Assembly: GCF_011300685.1 (NCBI RefSeq)
Contig: NZ_CP049864.1
Location: 736,885 to 800,884 of the forward strand
Direction: 5' to 3'
Source: Lysobacter sp. HDW10
Lineage (GTDB): Bacteria > Pseudomonadota > Gammaproteobacteria > Xanthomonadales > Xanthomonadaceae
DNA length: 64,000 nt
The notes under the pieces were generated by a model, which worked only from the letters and a program-made list of their open reading frames with translations, was not told where the DNA came from and made no database searches. The translations under genes and the position numbers were made by a program. This document shows, in pieces, positions 30,024-38,220 of this stretch (its first letter is position 1; each line of letters starts with the position of its first letter).

Positions 30024-30457
30024 GTATTCCAACCGTCCTGTTTGTTGAAGATAACGATGATGATCTCGAGCTCGCCAAGCTCGCGATGCACGCATTAGAT
30101 ACACCCGCTCACTTCGTGTTTGCACGCAACGGTTTGGAAGCATTGGATGTTTTATTTGCGCGCGGTGCGTATGCAGAGCGCAGCAATGAAAAGCTTCCGA
30201 AGCTTGTGATACTCGATTTGAACATGCCGTTGCTTGATGGTCGCGCGGTGTTGAAAGCCATTCGCGAAGATGCACGTACGTGCGCTGTTCCGGTTGTCGT
30301 GATGACGACAAGCGCAGAACCGCCTGACTTAATGTCGGTTGTGCAATTGCACGTCAACAGTTATGTGCAAAAACCGATGGATTTTGATCGCTTCCAAAAA
30401 GTGATGGCGCAGATTGTTCGCTATTGGCTGGAAGTGAATCAAGTAGCAAGTCAGTAA
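30020..30457 (+). CDS. single-domain response regulator (Rcp1/CheY-like)
   Basis: 145 residues, only a receiver domain. Phospho-acceptor Asp66 is in LVILDLNMP, acidic pocket VEDNDDD at 9-15, conserved Thr in VVVMTTSAE and Lys in YVQKPMD. There is no output domain, so it must act by protein contact, as Rcp1 does for cyanobacterial phytochrome. It is cotranscribed with the kinase and lies 219 bases before the sigma-54 promoter of the fap operon. Confidence 0.92.
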   Translation: MSIPTVLFVEDNDDDLELAKLAMHALDTPAHFVFARNGLEALDVLFARGAYAERSNEKLPKLVILDLNMPLLDGRAVLKAIREDARTCAVPVVVMTTSAEPPDLMSVVQLHVNSYVQKPMDFDRFQKVMAQIVRYWLEVNQVASQ

Positions 30458-30478
30458 CGTCGTTACGTTTTTGATACA

Positions 30479-30570
30479 GCGCCGAAGGCGCGAGACAGGC
30501 CAGTGATTCTGGCGGCGGAACCCCATCGCTGCGACGTATTCAGGCGAACCCGCCGGACCAGTGACGCGTT
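30479..30570 (+). other. GC-rich structured stretch after response regulator
   Basis: Consecutive perfect hairpins GCGCC-GAA-GGCGC (30479-30491) and GCCAG-TGATT-CTGGC (30499-30513), then a GGCG-AACC-CGCC hairpin further on, stand in an otherwise AT-leaning intergenic region. It may be the terminator of the kinase/regulator mRNA or a small structured RNA; I match it to no known riboswitch. Confidence 0.3.
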
Positions 30571-30583
30571 CACTTAAAAAATT

Positions 30584-30641
30584 TCGTTTCAATATCGAAA
30601 CGATTCTCTTGACGAATTCCTCACAGTCCTTCGACGAATTC
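30584..30641. promoter_or_regulatory. candidate activator sites upstream of sigma-54 promoter
   Basis: An inverted repeat TCGTTTC-N6-GAAACGA (30584-30603) and a direct repeat GACGAATTC (30611-30619 and 30633-30641, 22 bp apart, two helical turns) lie about 60-120 bp upstream of the expected start site. That is the right range for enhancer sites of a sigma-54 activator such as the one encoded at 35584-36969. Confidence 0.5.
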
Positions 30642-30675
30642 ACAAAAATCCTTTTTAAATCAATACTTTAAAAAG

Positions 30676-30692
30676 TTGGCACGGTCTTAGCT
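30676..30692 (+). promoter_or_regulatory. sigma-54 (-24/-12) promoter of the fap-like operon
   Basis: TTGGCACGGTCTTAGCT matches the RpoN consensus TTGGCACG-N4-TTGCW with the obligatory GG-N10-GC spacing; only the T-to-A change before GC departs. Transcription should start near 30703, 35 bases before the first gene. Confidence 0.85.
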
Positions 30693-30737
30693 CTAGTCCT
30701 CTGCACATCGGACAAACCGATGAGGAGGACCCAGACC

Positions 30738-31268
30738 ATGTACATCGACCGTTTCAATCAAACACGCCGCGTTCGCAGCTCGCGCTTTCTCTTGGCGCTG
30801 GCCGTGGTGGTGTTGTGGTGTGCAGGCTTGGCCTTGGCCGGCGATGCAAGTGCGCAAACGGCATCGCCCGCAAAAGATCCGTCCATCACGATTGCGCGTA
30901 CCGTCAATCCGCGCATTGCGTATCGCGGCATTCCAAAAGAAGACATGCCGATCGCGGCCGAAGCCACGACCTTTCCGCAGAAAGCATTCCAAACACAGAT
31001 CGATAACGTCACCACCGTGGGCGATGAAGCCCTGGGCATGACACAAGCGGGCGGCGAAGGCGTGCAATCGGTACTCGCAAGCACGCTGGTATCGCCAAAC
31101 TCAGCGCTATCGCAATCACTTGGCACACAAGGTACCGGCGGTGGCGCGATTCCGCGCGGTCTCGGTGCAACGATTGGCGGTTCCGTCGGCAGTGCAACGT
31201 CCAATATTGGTGCGACCGTCACCGGTGCATTGAATGGCGCGCTCGGTCGCGTGGGCGGTGCACCGTGA
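30738..31268 (+). CDS. secreted protein, first gene of fap-like operon (FapA position)
   Basis: 176 residues. The ATG at 30738 has a strong GAGGAGG site. A long signal peptide (basic head, helix about 18-36, cleavage near DASAQ) exports it. The mature part has no known domain; its C-terminal half is Gly/Ser/Thr-rich and low in charge (GTGGGAIPRGLGATIGGSVGS region). In the Pseudomonas operon this position holds FapA, a periplasmic chaperone, but I see no convincing sequence similarity and only infer the equivalence from order. Its stop overlaps the GTG start of the next gene. Confidence 0.6.
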   Translation: MYIDRFNQTRRVRSSRFLLALAVVVLWCAGLALAGDASAQTASPAKDPSITIARTVNPRIAYRGIPKEDMPIAAEATTFPQKAFQTQIDNVTTVGDEALGMTQAGGEGVQSVLASTLVSPNSALSQSLGTQGTGGGAIPRGLGATIGGSVGSATSNIGATVTGALNGALGRVGGAP

Positions 31269-31861
31269 ACTTACGCCTCTCACACGCGCTACTTCTTGTT
31301 CTGGGATTCGGCACAAGTGCTTCGGTCTTCGCACAACAAGCCGATCGCAGCATCATCCAAGCGGAAGCGGCCAGCCACGGCAACGGACGTTTGGCGGTGA
31401 ATCAAACGGCGGGCGTGGGCAACGCACAAGTGAATTTGATGGCTGTCGCGAAAGGCAAAGTCGCAGACGGCTCGACGACGGCGACGCAGTTGGCCCTGAA
31501 CCCGGATACCGCGCGCACGGCAGAAAGCGTGATCGAAGCCGGCGCATTCAAAGGCTTTCAAGGCGCACTCGCGCTGAATCAATCGTCAGGGGCAAACACC
31601 CTGCAAGCCAATCTTCTTGTCATCGAAACCCGCGAGGCTGTGACCGCGACCGATGACCGTGTGCTGGCGCAAATCGTGCCCGGCACACCACCTACTGAGG
31701 GGGCTGGGAGTGCACCGGAGGTTTCGCGGGAAGCGCGCATTGATGCGTCGGCTTTTCGCGGCGCCTCCGGTGTGCTCCAGGTCAATCAGAGCGCGGGGGT
31801 GGGCAACGCTGCCACCAACGCAGTTGTAGTCAGGCTGCCGGCAACCGCCGGTGGAATTTAA
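31265..31861 (+). CDS. fapB: FapB-like secreted repeat protein (amyloid nucleator candidate)
   Basis: 198 residues, GTG start overlapping the upstream stop. Signal peptide to about residue 24 (SVFAQ). Three imperfect repeats at about 39-62, 98-122 and 168-190 share the pattern G-x-L-x-V-N-Q-(T/S)-A-G-V-G-N-A-x-x-N, in linkers rich in Ala, Thr and Gln. Such Asn/Gln/Gly-spaced repeats are the amyloid core type of Fap proteins. No Cys is present in the mature part, unlike the next protein. Likely a minor or nucleating fibre subunit. Confidence 0.68.
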   Translation: MNLRLSHALLLVLGFGTSASVFAQQADRSIIQAEAASHGNGRLAVNQTAGVGNAQVNLMAVAKGKVADGSTTATQLALNPDTARTAESVIEAGAFKGFQGALALNQSSGANTLQANLLVIETREAVTATDDRVLAQIVPGTPPTEGAGSAPEVSREARIDASAFRGASGVLQVNQSAGVGNAATNAVVVRLPATAGGI

Positions 31862-31898
31862 CAAGCAAGCATCTTTTTCCTATCTAAGGAGTATCACC

Positions 31899-32681
31899 AT
31901 GAAACTGCAAATCACTGCACTGGCCCTCGCTCTCGTCGCTGTTCCGGCGTTTGCAAGCCCGCAAGGCGACGACGCCAAAATCAACAACGACACCCATGTG
32001 TCCAACGACATCCATGTCCGTGGCGGCGCACGTGTGACCGGCCATATCCGCATCAACTCGGAATCGTCATCGGTCATCGATCAAGACCAAGCCACCACGT
32101 TCAACGCCATGCAAGGTGATGGCGATGCCACCGCTTCGATCAGCAATCGCGTGGCACGTGACGCACAAGGCAACATCGGCTTGAACGTTGCAGCGGGCGT
32201 CGGCAATGCGCAAACCAACGATGTGGCCTTGTCGGCCGTCGATGGTCGTCGCGTGTTTGCTTCGGCGATGTCGTTCAACAACCAAGGCACGTTCGAAAAC
32301 TACGGCACCGGTGGCACCCGTCGTGATGTCGACTATCGCGCCACGGTTGACGGCAATGTTTTGGCCAACGCAAAAGGCAACATTGGCGTGAACGTTGCAG
32401 CCGGCGTCGGCAATGCACAAAGCAACAGCTTGGCCGCTTCGGTGAACACCTCTGGCACGATCGCCAAGGCCACCGCAGACAGCCAACAACTGACCCTGCT
32501 CAACATGCTTGAAGCCGATTGCGGCGACCTCGACAGCACAGCATCGCTGGCTGGCGGTGCATTGCAAGGTGCACAAGGCAACATCGGCGTGAACATTGCG
32601 GCCGGTGTCGGTAACGCCCAACACAACGGCCTCTCGATTGCCGTTGCCCAAGGCGGCGCCTGCTCGAGCTGCGGTCCGTAA
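31899..32681 (+). CDS. fapC: FapC-like functional amyloid subunit
   Basis: 260 residues. The ATG at 31899 follows aaggag. Signal peptide cleaved near residue 19-20 (PAFAS). Three near-identical repeats start at residues 91, 160 and 227, each with GNIG(L/V)N(V/I)AAGVGNAQ, spaced 69 and 67 residues apart by variable linkers. The protein ends CSSCGP: Cys255 and Cys258 form a C-terminal CxxC, a feature described for Pseudomonas FapC. Repeat wording, three-repeat architecture and CxxC together make this the probable main fibre protein. An extra Cys208 lies in linker 2. Confidence 0.78.
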   Translation: MKLQITALALALVAVPAFASPQGDDAKINNDTHVSNDIHVRGGARVTGHIRINSESSSVIDQDQATTFNAMQGDGDATASISNRVARDAQGNIGLNVAAGVGNAQTNDVALSAVDGRRVFASAMSFNNQGTFENYGTGGTRRDVDYRATVDGNVLANAKGNIGVNVAAGVGNAQSNSLAASVNTSGTIAKATADSQQLTLLNMLEADCGDLDSTASLAGGALQGAQGNIGVNIAAGVGNAQHNGLSIAVAQGGACSSCGP

Positions 32682-32710
32682 TCCAAAACGGAAGACGTAA
32701 AGTCCCCCCG

Positions 32711-32749
32711 GCGCAGCCCGGTCCGATGTACGCATCGGCCGGGCGGCGC
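32711..32749 (+). promoter_or_regulatory. strong hairpin between fapC and fapD
   Basis: An approximately 16-bp stem (32711-32728 with 32733-32749, TACG loop) is interrupted only by one A/C mismatch and one bulged T. No T-run follows, so it is not a simple terminator. It more likely protects the 3' end of fapABC mRNA and lowers expression of the downstream secretion genes. Confidence 0.72.
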
Positions 32750-32770
32750 TCTTCAAAAGCGAAGCTCGTC

Positions 32771-33484
32771 ATGTTCAGCCGTGCACTTTCCCTACTGTGT
32801 TTCACCGCGATGCTTGCACCAACTGCCAACGCGCAGGACGTGCCGAGCGTCATCGTGCGTCTCAACACGCTGCCAGGTGATGCGACGGTATCGAAGCCGA
32901 TTAAAACCTTGCGCGATTTGAAGTTTCGGGACGTGGTGCATCAAGGCTACGACTACAGCTGCGGCAGTGCTGCACTGGCAACCCTCTTGCGCTACGGCTA
33001 CGGCAAGCAAGTCAATGAAACGCAAATGATTCAGGACATGGTGTCCCACGCCGCAAATCCAGCTGAAGTGACACGCAGTGGATTTTCGATGTTGGACATG
33101 AAGCGCTACAGCGAACGAAACGGTATGCGCGCACATGGCTTCAAGGTGGACGTCGAAGCCTTGTATCGCCTTCAAATTCCCGTCATTACGTTGCTAGACA
33201 CCCGCGGCTACAAGCATTTCGTAGTGGTCAAGGGTGCAAACGCCGGACGCATCATGGTGGCAGATCCAGCGCTTGGCCATCGAGTCATCTATCAGGACGA
33301 GTTCTTGAAGAACTGGAATGGCGTCGTGCTTGCGGTCATGACCGATCGAGACTTCAACGCCAACAGCTTTCTGATGCAAGACAAACATTCAAACGCATTG
33401 TTGCGCAGGAACGACGCACTGTCGTGGTCTTCAGCGCCCGTGCCCTTGGTCGAACTCGGCCTAATCCGTGCCGACTTGATGTAA
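32771..33484 (+). CDS. fapD: FapD-like C39 peptidase
   Basis: 237 residues. Signal peptide to about residue 21 (TANA). The C39 papain-like core shows Gln58 in VVHQGYDYSCGSAA with Cys64, His150 in YKHFVVVKG and Asp166 in VADPALGH. Unlike bacteriocin-processing C39 domains it is not fused to an ABC transporter and is exported. FapD in Pseudomonas is such a periplasmic C39 protease needed for fibre export. Start at 32771 is preferred over 32726, because that ATG lies inside the hairpin. Ribosome-binding site is weak. Confidence 0.82.
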   Translation: MFSRALSLLCFTAMLAPTANAQDVPSVIVRLNTLPGDATVSKPIKTLRDLKFRDVVHQGYDYSCGSAALATLLRYGYGKQVNETQMIQDMVSHAANPAEVTRSGFSMLDMKRYSERNGMRAHGFKVDVEALYRLQIPVITLLDTRGYKHFVVVKGANAGRIMVADPALGHRVIYQDEFLKNWNGVVLAVMTDRDFNANSFLMQDKHSNALLRRNDALSWSSAPVPLVELGLIRADLM

Positions 33485-33502
33485 GCGCACGAGGAGAACG
33501 AA

Positions 33503-34270
33503 ATGAAAAGCTACAAAGGCAATTCAATCAACCGAACCATCGCATTGGCCATGCTCGTCTTCGTGCTGGCGACTTTGAAAGCGCACGCCGGCGAAGTCCC
33601 TGTGTTGAAAGTACAACGCGTGAGTGATGCGGACTTGGCTTTGATCCAAGGCAAGTACTTCGGTGCCAATTTGCTTGTAGGTGTGCGCGTAGACCTGGTG
33701 TCGAACTGGCGCGCGCCTGAAGGCGGCATGATGCAAGGCATCGCTTCTGTACAAATGCAGCGCTCCGACACCGGTACGATGCAATTCTCGATACACACCT
33801 CGGCCGCAGCTTCGGGTGCGAGCGACGGAAGCACGCCAACGGCAGCAGCGAATCGCATCGCATCGGGCGCAGAGTCCATGTCGGCAAGCGGCCTCACACA
33901 GGTCACGCAGCTTGCGGGTGATCACAATGCAGCAGTAAACCTCGCGGAAATCAACTTCGTACCCACGCTCGGCAGCGTGAGCGGTTTCAACGGCAACCAC
34001 TATGCTTCAGCGGCACAAGGCGGCTATAGCACTGAAGTGCGCTTTGCATCGAATGGGATTTCGATGGCATTGCAAGGTCCCAATGGCAGTGCGATGCAAC
34101 GTATCGGCGAAAACGATGGCGTGATGCAAGCCGCACGTGTGGCGGGCGACAACCAAGCTGCAAGCAACACACTTACTTTGCAAATTCAAACTTCGAGCGT
34201 GTCTGAAGACCTACAACGTCAGTGGGGTGTTCAAAACGCATTGTCCGGCCTTCGCGGTCTTCCACGCTAA
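33503..34270 (+). CDS. fapE: FapE-like secreted protein
   Basis: 255 residues with an N-terminal signal (hydrophobic stretch about 11-24, cleavage near AHAG). Mature protein begins with a conserved-looking VSDADLALIQGKYFG, then a Ser/Ala-rich segment and two Asn/Gln-rich stretches with QLAGDHNAAVN and VAGDNQAASN, which echo the repeat core of the two amyloid-like proteins. In Pseudomonas FapE is a minor fibre component with related motifs. Good ribosome-binding site gaggag. 18 bases after fapD, 21 before fapF. Confidence 0.65.
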   Translation: MKSYKGNSINRTIALAMLVFVLATLKAHAGEVPVLKVQRVSDADLALIQGKYFGANLLVGVRVDLVSNWRAPEGGMMQGIASVQMQRSDTGTMQFSIHTSAAASGASDGSTPTAAANRIASGAESMSASGLTQVTQLAGDHNAAVNLAEINFVPTLGSVSGFNGNHYASAAQGGYSTEVRFASNGISMALQGPNGSAMQRIGENDGVMQAARVAGDNQAASNTLTLQIQTSSVSEDLQRQWGVQNALSGLRGLPR

Positions 34271-34291
34271 TTGTCCCGGGGGGGATATCTT

Positions 34292-35580
34292 ATGAACACA
34301 TTCCGTAAAGCGCCGCTGGCGCTCAGCATTGCCCTCTGCCTGTTTCCATTTGGCGTGATGGGCCAAGAAAAGCCGCAAGATGTGAACGCGCAAATTCGTG
34401 CCTTGAATGCACGTCTGGAAGCGCAAGAACAAACCATCGGCGAACTCAAGTCGCAAGTCGAAGCGATGCAACTCGATCACATCCGCGGTCGTGGCATCGA
34501 ATCGGCCTACGCCGTGCAGAGCGCACCGCAACCCGTGCCGCAAGATGGCAGCGCACAAGCCAAGGCGCAAACGCAGCAGACATCTCCGCCTGCGGGCCAA
34601 ACCATCGGCGAGGAACAACAACGTGCGTCGAAAGACGAACGCGAGAAGGATCGTGCGCTCACGGTGCGTGAACATGCACCGCTGTTCGAACGTCGATTCT
34701 CTCTCGACGTCGGCACCAACTACAGTTATTACGACCGCCGTCAACTCGCGCTCAGTGGCTTCTTGGCACTGGATGCGATCTTCCTTGGCTCGATCAATTT
34801 GGATCAGGTCAAAGCGAACACCTTCACGATTGATGCCACCGGTCGCTTCGGTCTCACACCGAGACTGAGCCTGGAAGCCAATGTGCCGTATGTCATTCGC
34901 AATACGCGTTTCATCTCTGGCGGTGCCGCAAGCTCAGCGAATATTCGGTGACATCGAAAGGCATCGGTGACGCAAGTGTTGCGGCGTACTACCAGTTCGT
35001 CAAGGAATCACAACGTTGGCCCGATATTGTCGGCAGCATTCGTGTTCGGATTCCGACAGGTGAAAGCCCGTTCGGCATCAAGCTCATTCAACCTGACCCG
35101 GCAAACAATAATCTAAGCGTCCCTGAGGCCTTGCCCACCGGCACCGGTATGTACAGCATCACCACAGGTGTTTCTGCACTACGCACGTACGACCCGGTGA
35201 TTCTGTTTGCGAACTTGGCCTATACCTACAACATCGGTCGTAAGTTCGACGACATCTCGCCGGTGCAGGGCCAAGTCATTCCGGCCAAGGTCATCATGGG
35301 CAATCCGATTCAGTTGACCGCCGGGATGGCACTCGCACTGAATGATCGTGCAGCGATCAGCTTCAGTGTGGCGACGTCGCAATCCGGTGCAACGCACACC
35401 AAAGACATGGCAGGCGTGAAAGCGCGCGTGGTCGGTAGCTCGGCCAATGCCACGACCTTCAATGTCGGCAGCACCTATGTCTTGCCGTCGGGTTGGACCG
35501 TGAACGGTCAGGCCGTGATTGGTTTGTCACCGGATGCGCCGAACTATGTCTTGGGCCTGCGCGCTTCACGCGCGTTCTAA
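34292..35580 (+). pseudogene. fapF: FapF-like outer-membrane amyloid channel, split by a frameshift
   Basis: Two frames together make one protein of about 429 residues. The first (34292-34951) has a signal peptide, a coiled coil (about 30-65, ALNARLEAQEQTIGELKSQ), a disordered linker and the start of a beta-barrel up to RNTRFISGGAA. The second (34948-35580) continues in the next frame with LSEYSVTSKGIGD and barrel strands to the C-terminal aromatic F of RASRAF. One base is missing at about 34925-34940. Coiled coil plus barrel is the FapF architecture. Either half alone would be non-functional. A decayed gene, a phase change or an assembly error are all possible; both halves look well preserved. 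The run GGGGGGG ahead of the ATG serves as ribosome-binding site. Confidence 0.8.
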
Positions 35581-35583
35581 CAC

Positions 35584-36969
35584 TCAGCCCAATTCGGCGG
35601 CGCCATCCACAGTGTCCGCACGCAGACCATGTTGCTTCATCAAGCGATACAAGGTGATGCGTGAGATACCGAGTTCTTTGGCGCAGTGTCCGACACGATA
35701 GAGATTGCGGCGCAGCGCGGAATTGATCACTTGCACTTCCGCCGCATCGCGTGCCGCCGCCAAGGTTTGCACGGGTCCGGCTGCGCCATCATCAATGCCC
35801 AGATCTTTAGACGTGATGTAGCGACCTTCTGCCATGACCACGGCTTGATGCACGCGATTTAGAAGCTCACGCACATTGCCCGGCCACGCATAGGCTTGAA
35901 TGGCTTTCAACGCGCAATTCGAGAAGCCCTTCATTTGCGTTTGACCGGTGCCGTTGTACAGCTTCAGCGCATGCTCTGCGAGTTGCAGAATATCGTCGCC
36001 GCGACTTCTCAATGGGGGTTGCTTGAGACGAATCACACACAGGCGATGATAGAGATCGGCGCGGAATCGTCCTGCAGCCACGGCCGCTTCCAGATCGTGG
36101 TGCGTCGCTGAAACGACGCGCACGTCGACGCGAATCGCATCGGTGCCACCCAAGCGTTCAATAAAGCCTTCTTGCAGGAAGCGCAGCAAAGACGCTTGCG
36201 AGTCCAAAGGCAGATCGCCGATTTCATCTAAGAACAAAGTGCCTTTGTTGGCCAGTTCAAAGCGGCCGAGCTTGCGTTGTTGTGCACCGGTAAATGCGCC
36301 GCGTTCGTAGCCGAACAGTTCCGACTGCATCAAATGTTGTGGAATCGCGCCGCAATTGATCGCGACAAACGGGAAGGCGCTGCGGTGCGACAAGTGGTGG
36401 ATCGCGGCCGCGGCCAATTCTTTGCCGGTCCCGGTTTCGCCTGCGATATACACCGGTGCCAAGCTCGGTGCAGCGCGACGAATCAGTTTGTACAGCGCGC
36501 GCATTTCGGGGCTGCTGCCGATCATGCCACCGAAGGCTTGTTCCTCCGGGACCGTCGGGCGTGTGCTTTCCGAATGAAGTGTGGCGACACCCAGTGCGTG
36601 GCCCAACACCGATTCAATGGTCGAATCAGGGCAGGGCACAGTGATGAAGTCGAAACACACATCGCGAATCAAATGTCGGATGTGCTTGGATTCGAGTTGG
36701 CCCGGGTCAATGGCGGCCACCCAGCCCATACGTTCACGCGGCAAATTTTGAATGTAGGCCGCGTAGTCGGTCTGACCTTGCGGGTCGCGCAGATCGATGA
36801 CGCCGGCTAAGGCCTTTCGATTGGATTTTGCCAAGAGTGATTCGACGGCTGTCGGCGTCGACACGAAATGGATCCGCCAGCCATGGGCCGCCATGGCGGC
36901 AAAAGCCGGAAAATCCGCGTTAAAACGGGTGGTTACAACGATGAGTTCCCTCGCCCGTGTCGCGATCAT
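35584..36969 (-). CDS. sigma-54-dependent activator (VpsR/FleQ-like), probable fap regulator
   Basis: 461 residues. The N-terminal domain (1-130) is an atypical receiver-like module of the VpsR kind. The AAA+ domain has Walker A GETGTGKE (177-184), the sigma-54 contact loop GAFTGA (224-229) and Walker B GTLFLDEIGD (243-252). A Fis-type helix-turn-helix (KELGISRITLYRLMKQHGL) ends the protein. It is convergent with fapF, only three bases between stops, and the only sigma-54 activator in the window. VpsR and FleQ bind cyclic di-GMP; binding here is only possible. Confidence 0.92.
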   Translation of the reverse strand: MIATRARELIVVTTRFNADFPAFAAMAAHGWRIHFVSTPTAVESLLAKSNRKALAGVIDLRDPQGQTDYAAYIQNLPRERMGWVAAIDPGQLESKHIRHLIRDVCFDFITVPCPDSTIESVLGHALGVATLHSESTRPTVPEEQAFGGMIGSSPEMRALYKLIRRAAPSLAPVYIAGETGTGKELAAAAIHHLSHRSAFPFVAINCGAIPQHLMQSELFGYERGAFTGAQQRKLGRFELANKGTLFLDEIGDLPLDSQASLLRFLQEGFIERLGGTDAIRVDVRVVSATHHDLEAAVAAGRFRADLYHRLCVIRLKQPPLRSRGDDILQLAEHALKLYNGTGQTQMKGFSNCALKAIQAYAWPGNVRELLNRVHQAVVMAEGRYITSKDLGIDDGAAGPVQTLAAARDAAEVQVINSALRRNLYRVGHCAKELGISRITLYRLMKQHGLRADTVDGAAELG

Positions 36970-37063
36970 ACGGACACCCCACTACGCCTGCGACGCACAT
37001 CAGAAGAGTGGAGATACTAGAAGATTGTGACGAAGCGCACAGTATTTGCGCTGGTGCGGGCTT

Positions 37064-38077
37064 TTAGTCTCTATCAGCGCTGAGATGGTAGTCCGTCGCG
37101 GCCTCGACTTCCTTCTTGGACCCCAAGAACACCGGCACGCGTTGGTGCAGTTCTGACGGGATCACATCCATGATGCGTGCGCGTCCCGTGGTGGAAGCAC
37201 CACCGGCCTGCTCGACCAAAAAGCTCATCGGGTTGGCTTCATACATCAGGCGCAGCTTGCCGGGTTTGGACGGATCCTTCTTGTCCCATGGATAGATGAA
37301 GATGCCGCCGCGGGTGAGGATGCGATGCACGTCAGCTACCATCGAGGCGATCCAACGCATGTTGAAGTCTTTGCCGCGCGGGCCCTCTTTGCCCACGAGC
37401 AAGTCCTCGACGTACTGCTGCATCGGCGCTTCCCAATGGCGCTTGTTCGACATGTTGATGGCGAACTCTTTGGTCTCCTCGGGAATGCGCATGTCGCGTT
37501 GGGTCAGCACAAAGCTCCCTTGCTCACGATCCAGGGTGAATTGGTGCGTGCCGTGGCCTACCGTCAGGATGAGCGTTGTTGCGGGCCCATAGACGCAATA
37601 GCCGGCCGCCACTTGTGCGCTGCCCGGTTGCAAGAAGGCTTCCGTCGGCACACTTTGTACGTCGCCCGGGCACTTCAACACCGAGAAGATGGTGCCAATC
37701 GAGACGTTGACATCGATGTTGGATGAACCATCCAAGGGATCAAACAACAGCAAGAAATTGCCGCGCGGAAACGCATCCGGAATCGGATAGGGATCGTCCA
37801 TTTCTTCCGATGCGCAGGCTGCCAGGTGGCCACCCCACGCGTTGGCCTCAAGTAGCACTTCGTTGGCAATGACGTCGAGCTTCTTTTGTGCCTCGCCTTG
37901 AATATTGCCGGTACCCGCATCGCCCAGCACGCCACCCAGTGCGCCCTTGCCTACGGCGACCGAGATGGTCTTGCACGCGCGTGCCACCACTTCAATCAAC
38001 AAGCGCAAATCTGCATTGATGCGATCGGCGCGCTCTTCTTCAATCAAAAAGCGCGTGAGAGAAACGTGCTGTGACAT
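37064..38077 (-). CDS. fbp: class 1 fructose-1,6-bisphosphatase
   Basis: 337 residues, usual length. Metal and substrate motifs: [23 protein letters not shown] and the C-terminal [21 protein letters not shown]. It catalyses the irreversible phosphatase step of gluconeogenesis in the cytoplasm. The start [11 protein letters not shown] at 38077 matches family N-termini; an upstream in-frame ATG would add 20 non-conserved residues. A TAGAAT hexamer lies at 38109-38104 on the minus strand. Confidence 0.96.
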   Translation of the reverse strand: MSQHVSLTRFLIEEERADRINADLRLLIEVVARACKTISVAVGKGALGGVLGDAGTGNIQGEAQKKLDVIANEVLLEANAWGGHLAACASEEMDDPYPIPDAFPRGNFLLLFDPLDGSSNIDVNVSIGTIFSVLKCPGDVQSVPTEAFLQPGSAQVAAGYCVYGPATTLILTVGHGTHQFTLDREQGSFVLTQRDMRIPEETKEFAINMSNKRHWEAPMQQYVEDLLVGKEGPRGKDFNMRWIASMVADVHRILTRGGIFIYPWDKKDPSKPGKLRLMYEANPMSFLVEQAGGASTTGRARIMDVIPSELHQRVPVFLGSKKEVEAATDYHLSADRD

Positions 38078-38220
38078 GCCGGTCTGCTCCGTGTGGACGC
38101 CACATTCTATCGTTTTGTTTTGACCAGGCGGCAACACGTCCCGACCTCGCGCAAGAACAGACGCCCCCGTCGGTCGGAAAGCCGCATTTCCACGCTAGAC
38201 GTTGCGCTGACCCACAGGTC

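Noticed and set aside
30476-30530. Resemblance to a glycine riboswitch (CGCCGAAGG followed by CAGGC)
   Set aside because: The GGAGAG element and the closing stem are missing, and the downstream gene is not a glycine gene.
32726-32770. Upstream ATG for fapD
   Set aside because: It lies inside the intercistronic hairpin, and the signal peptide begins at 32771.
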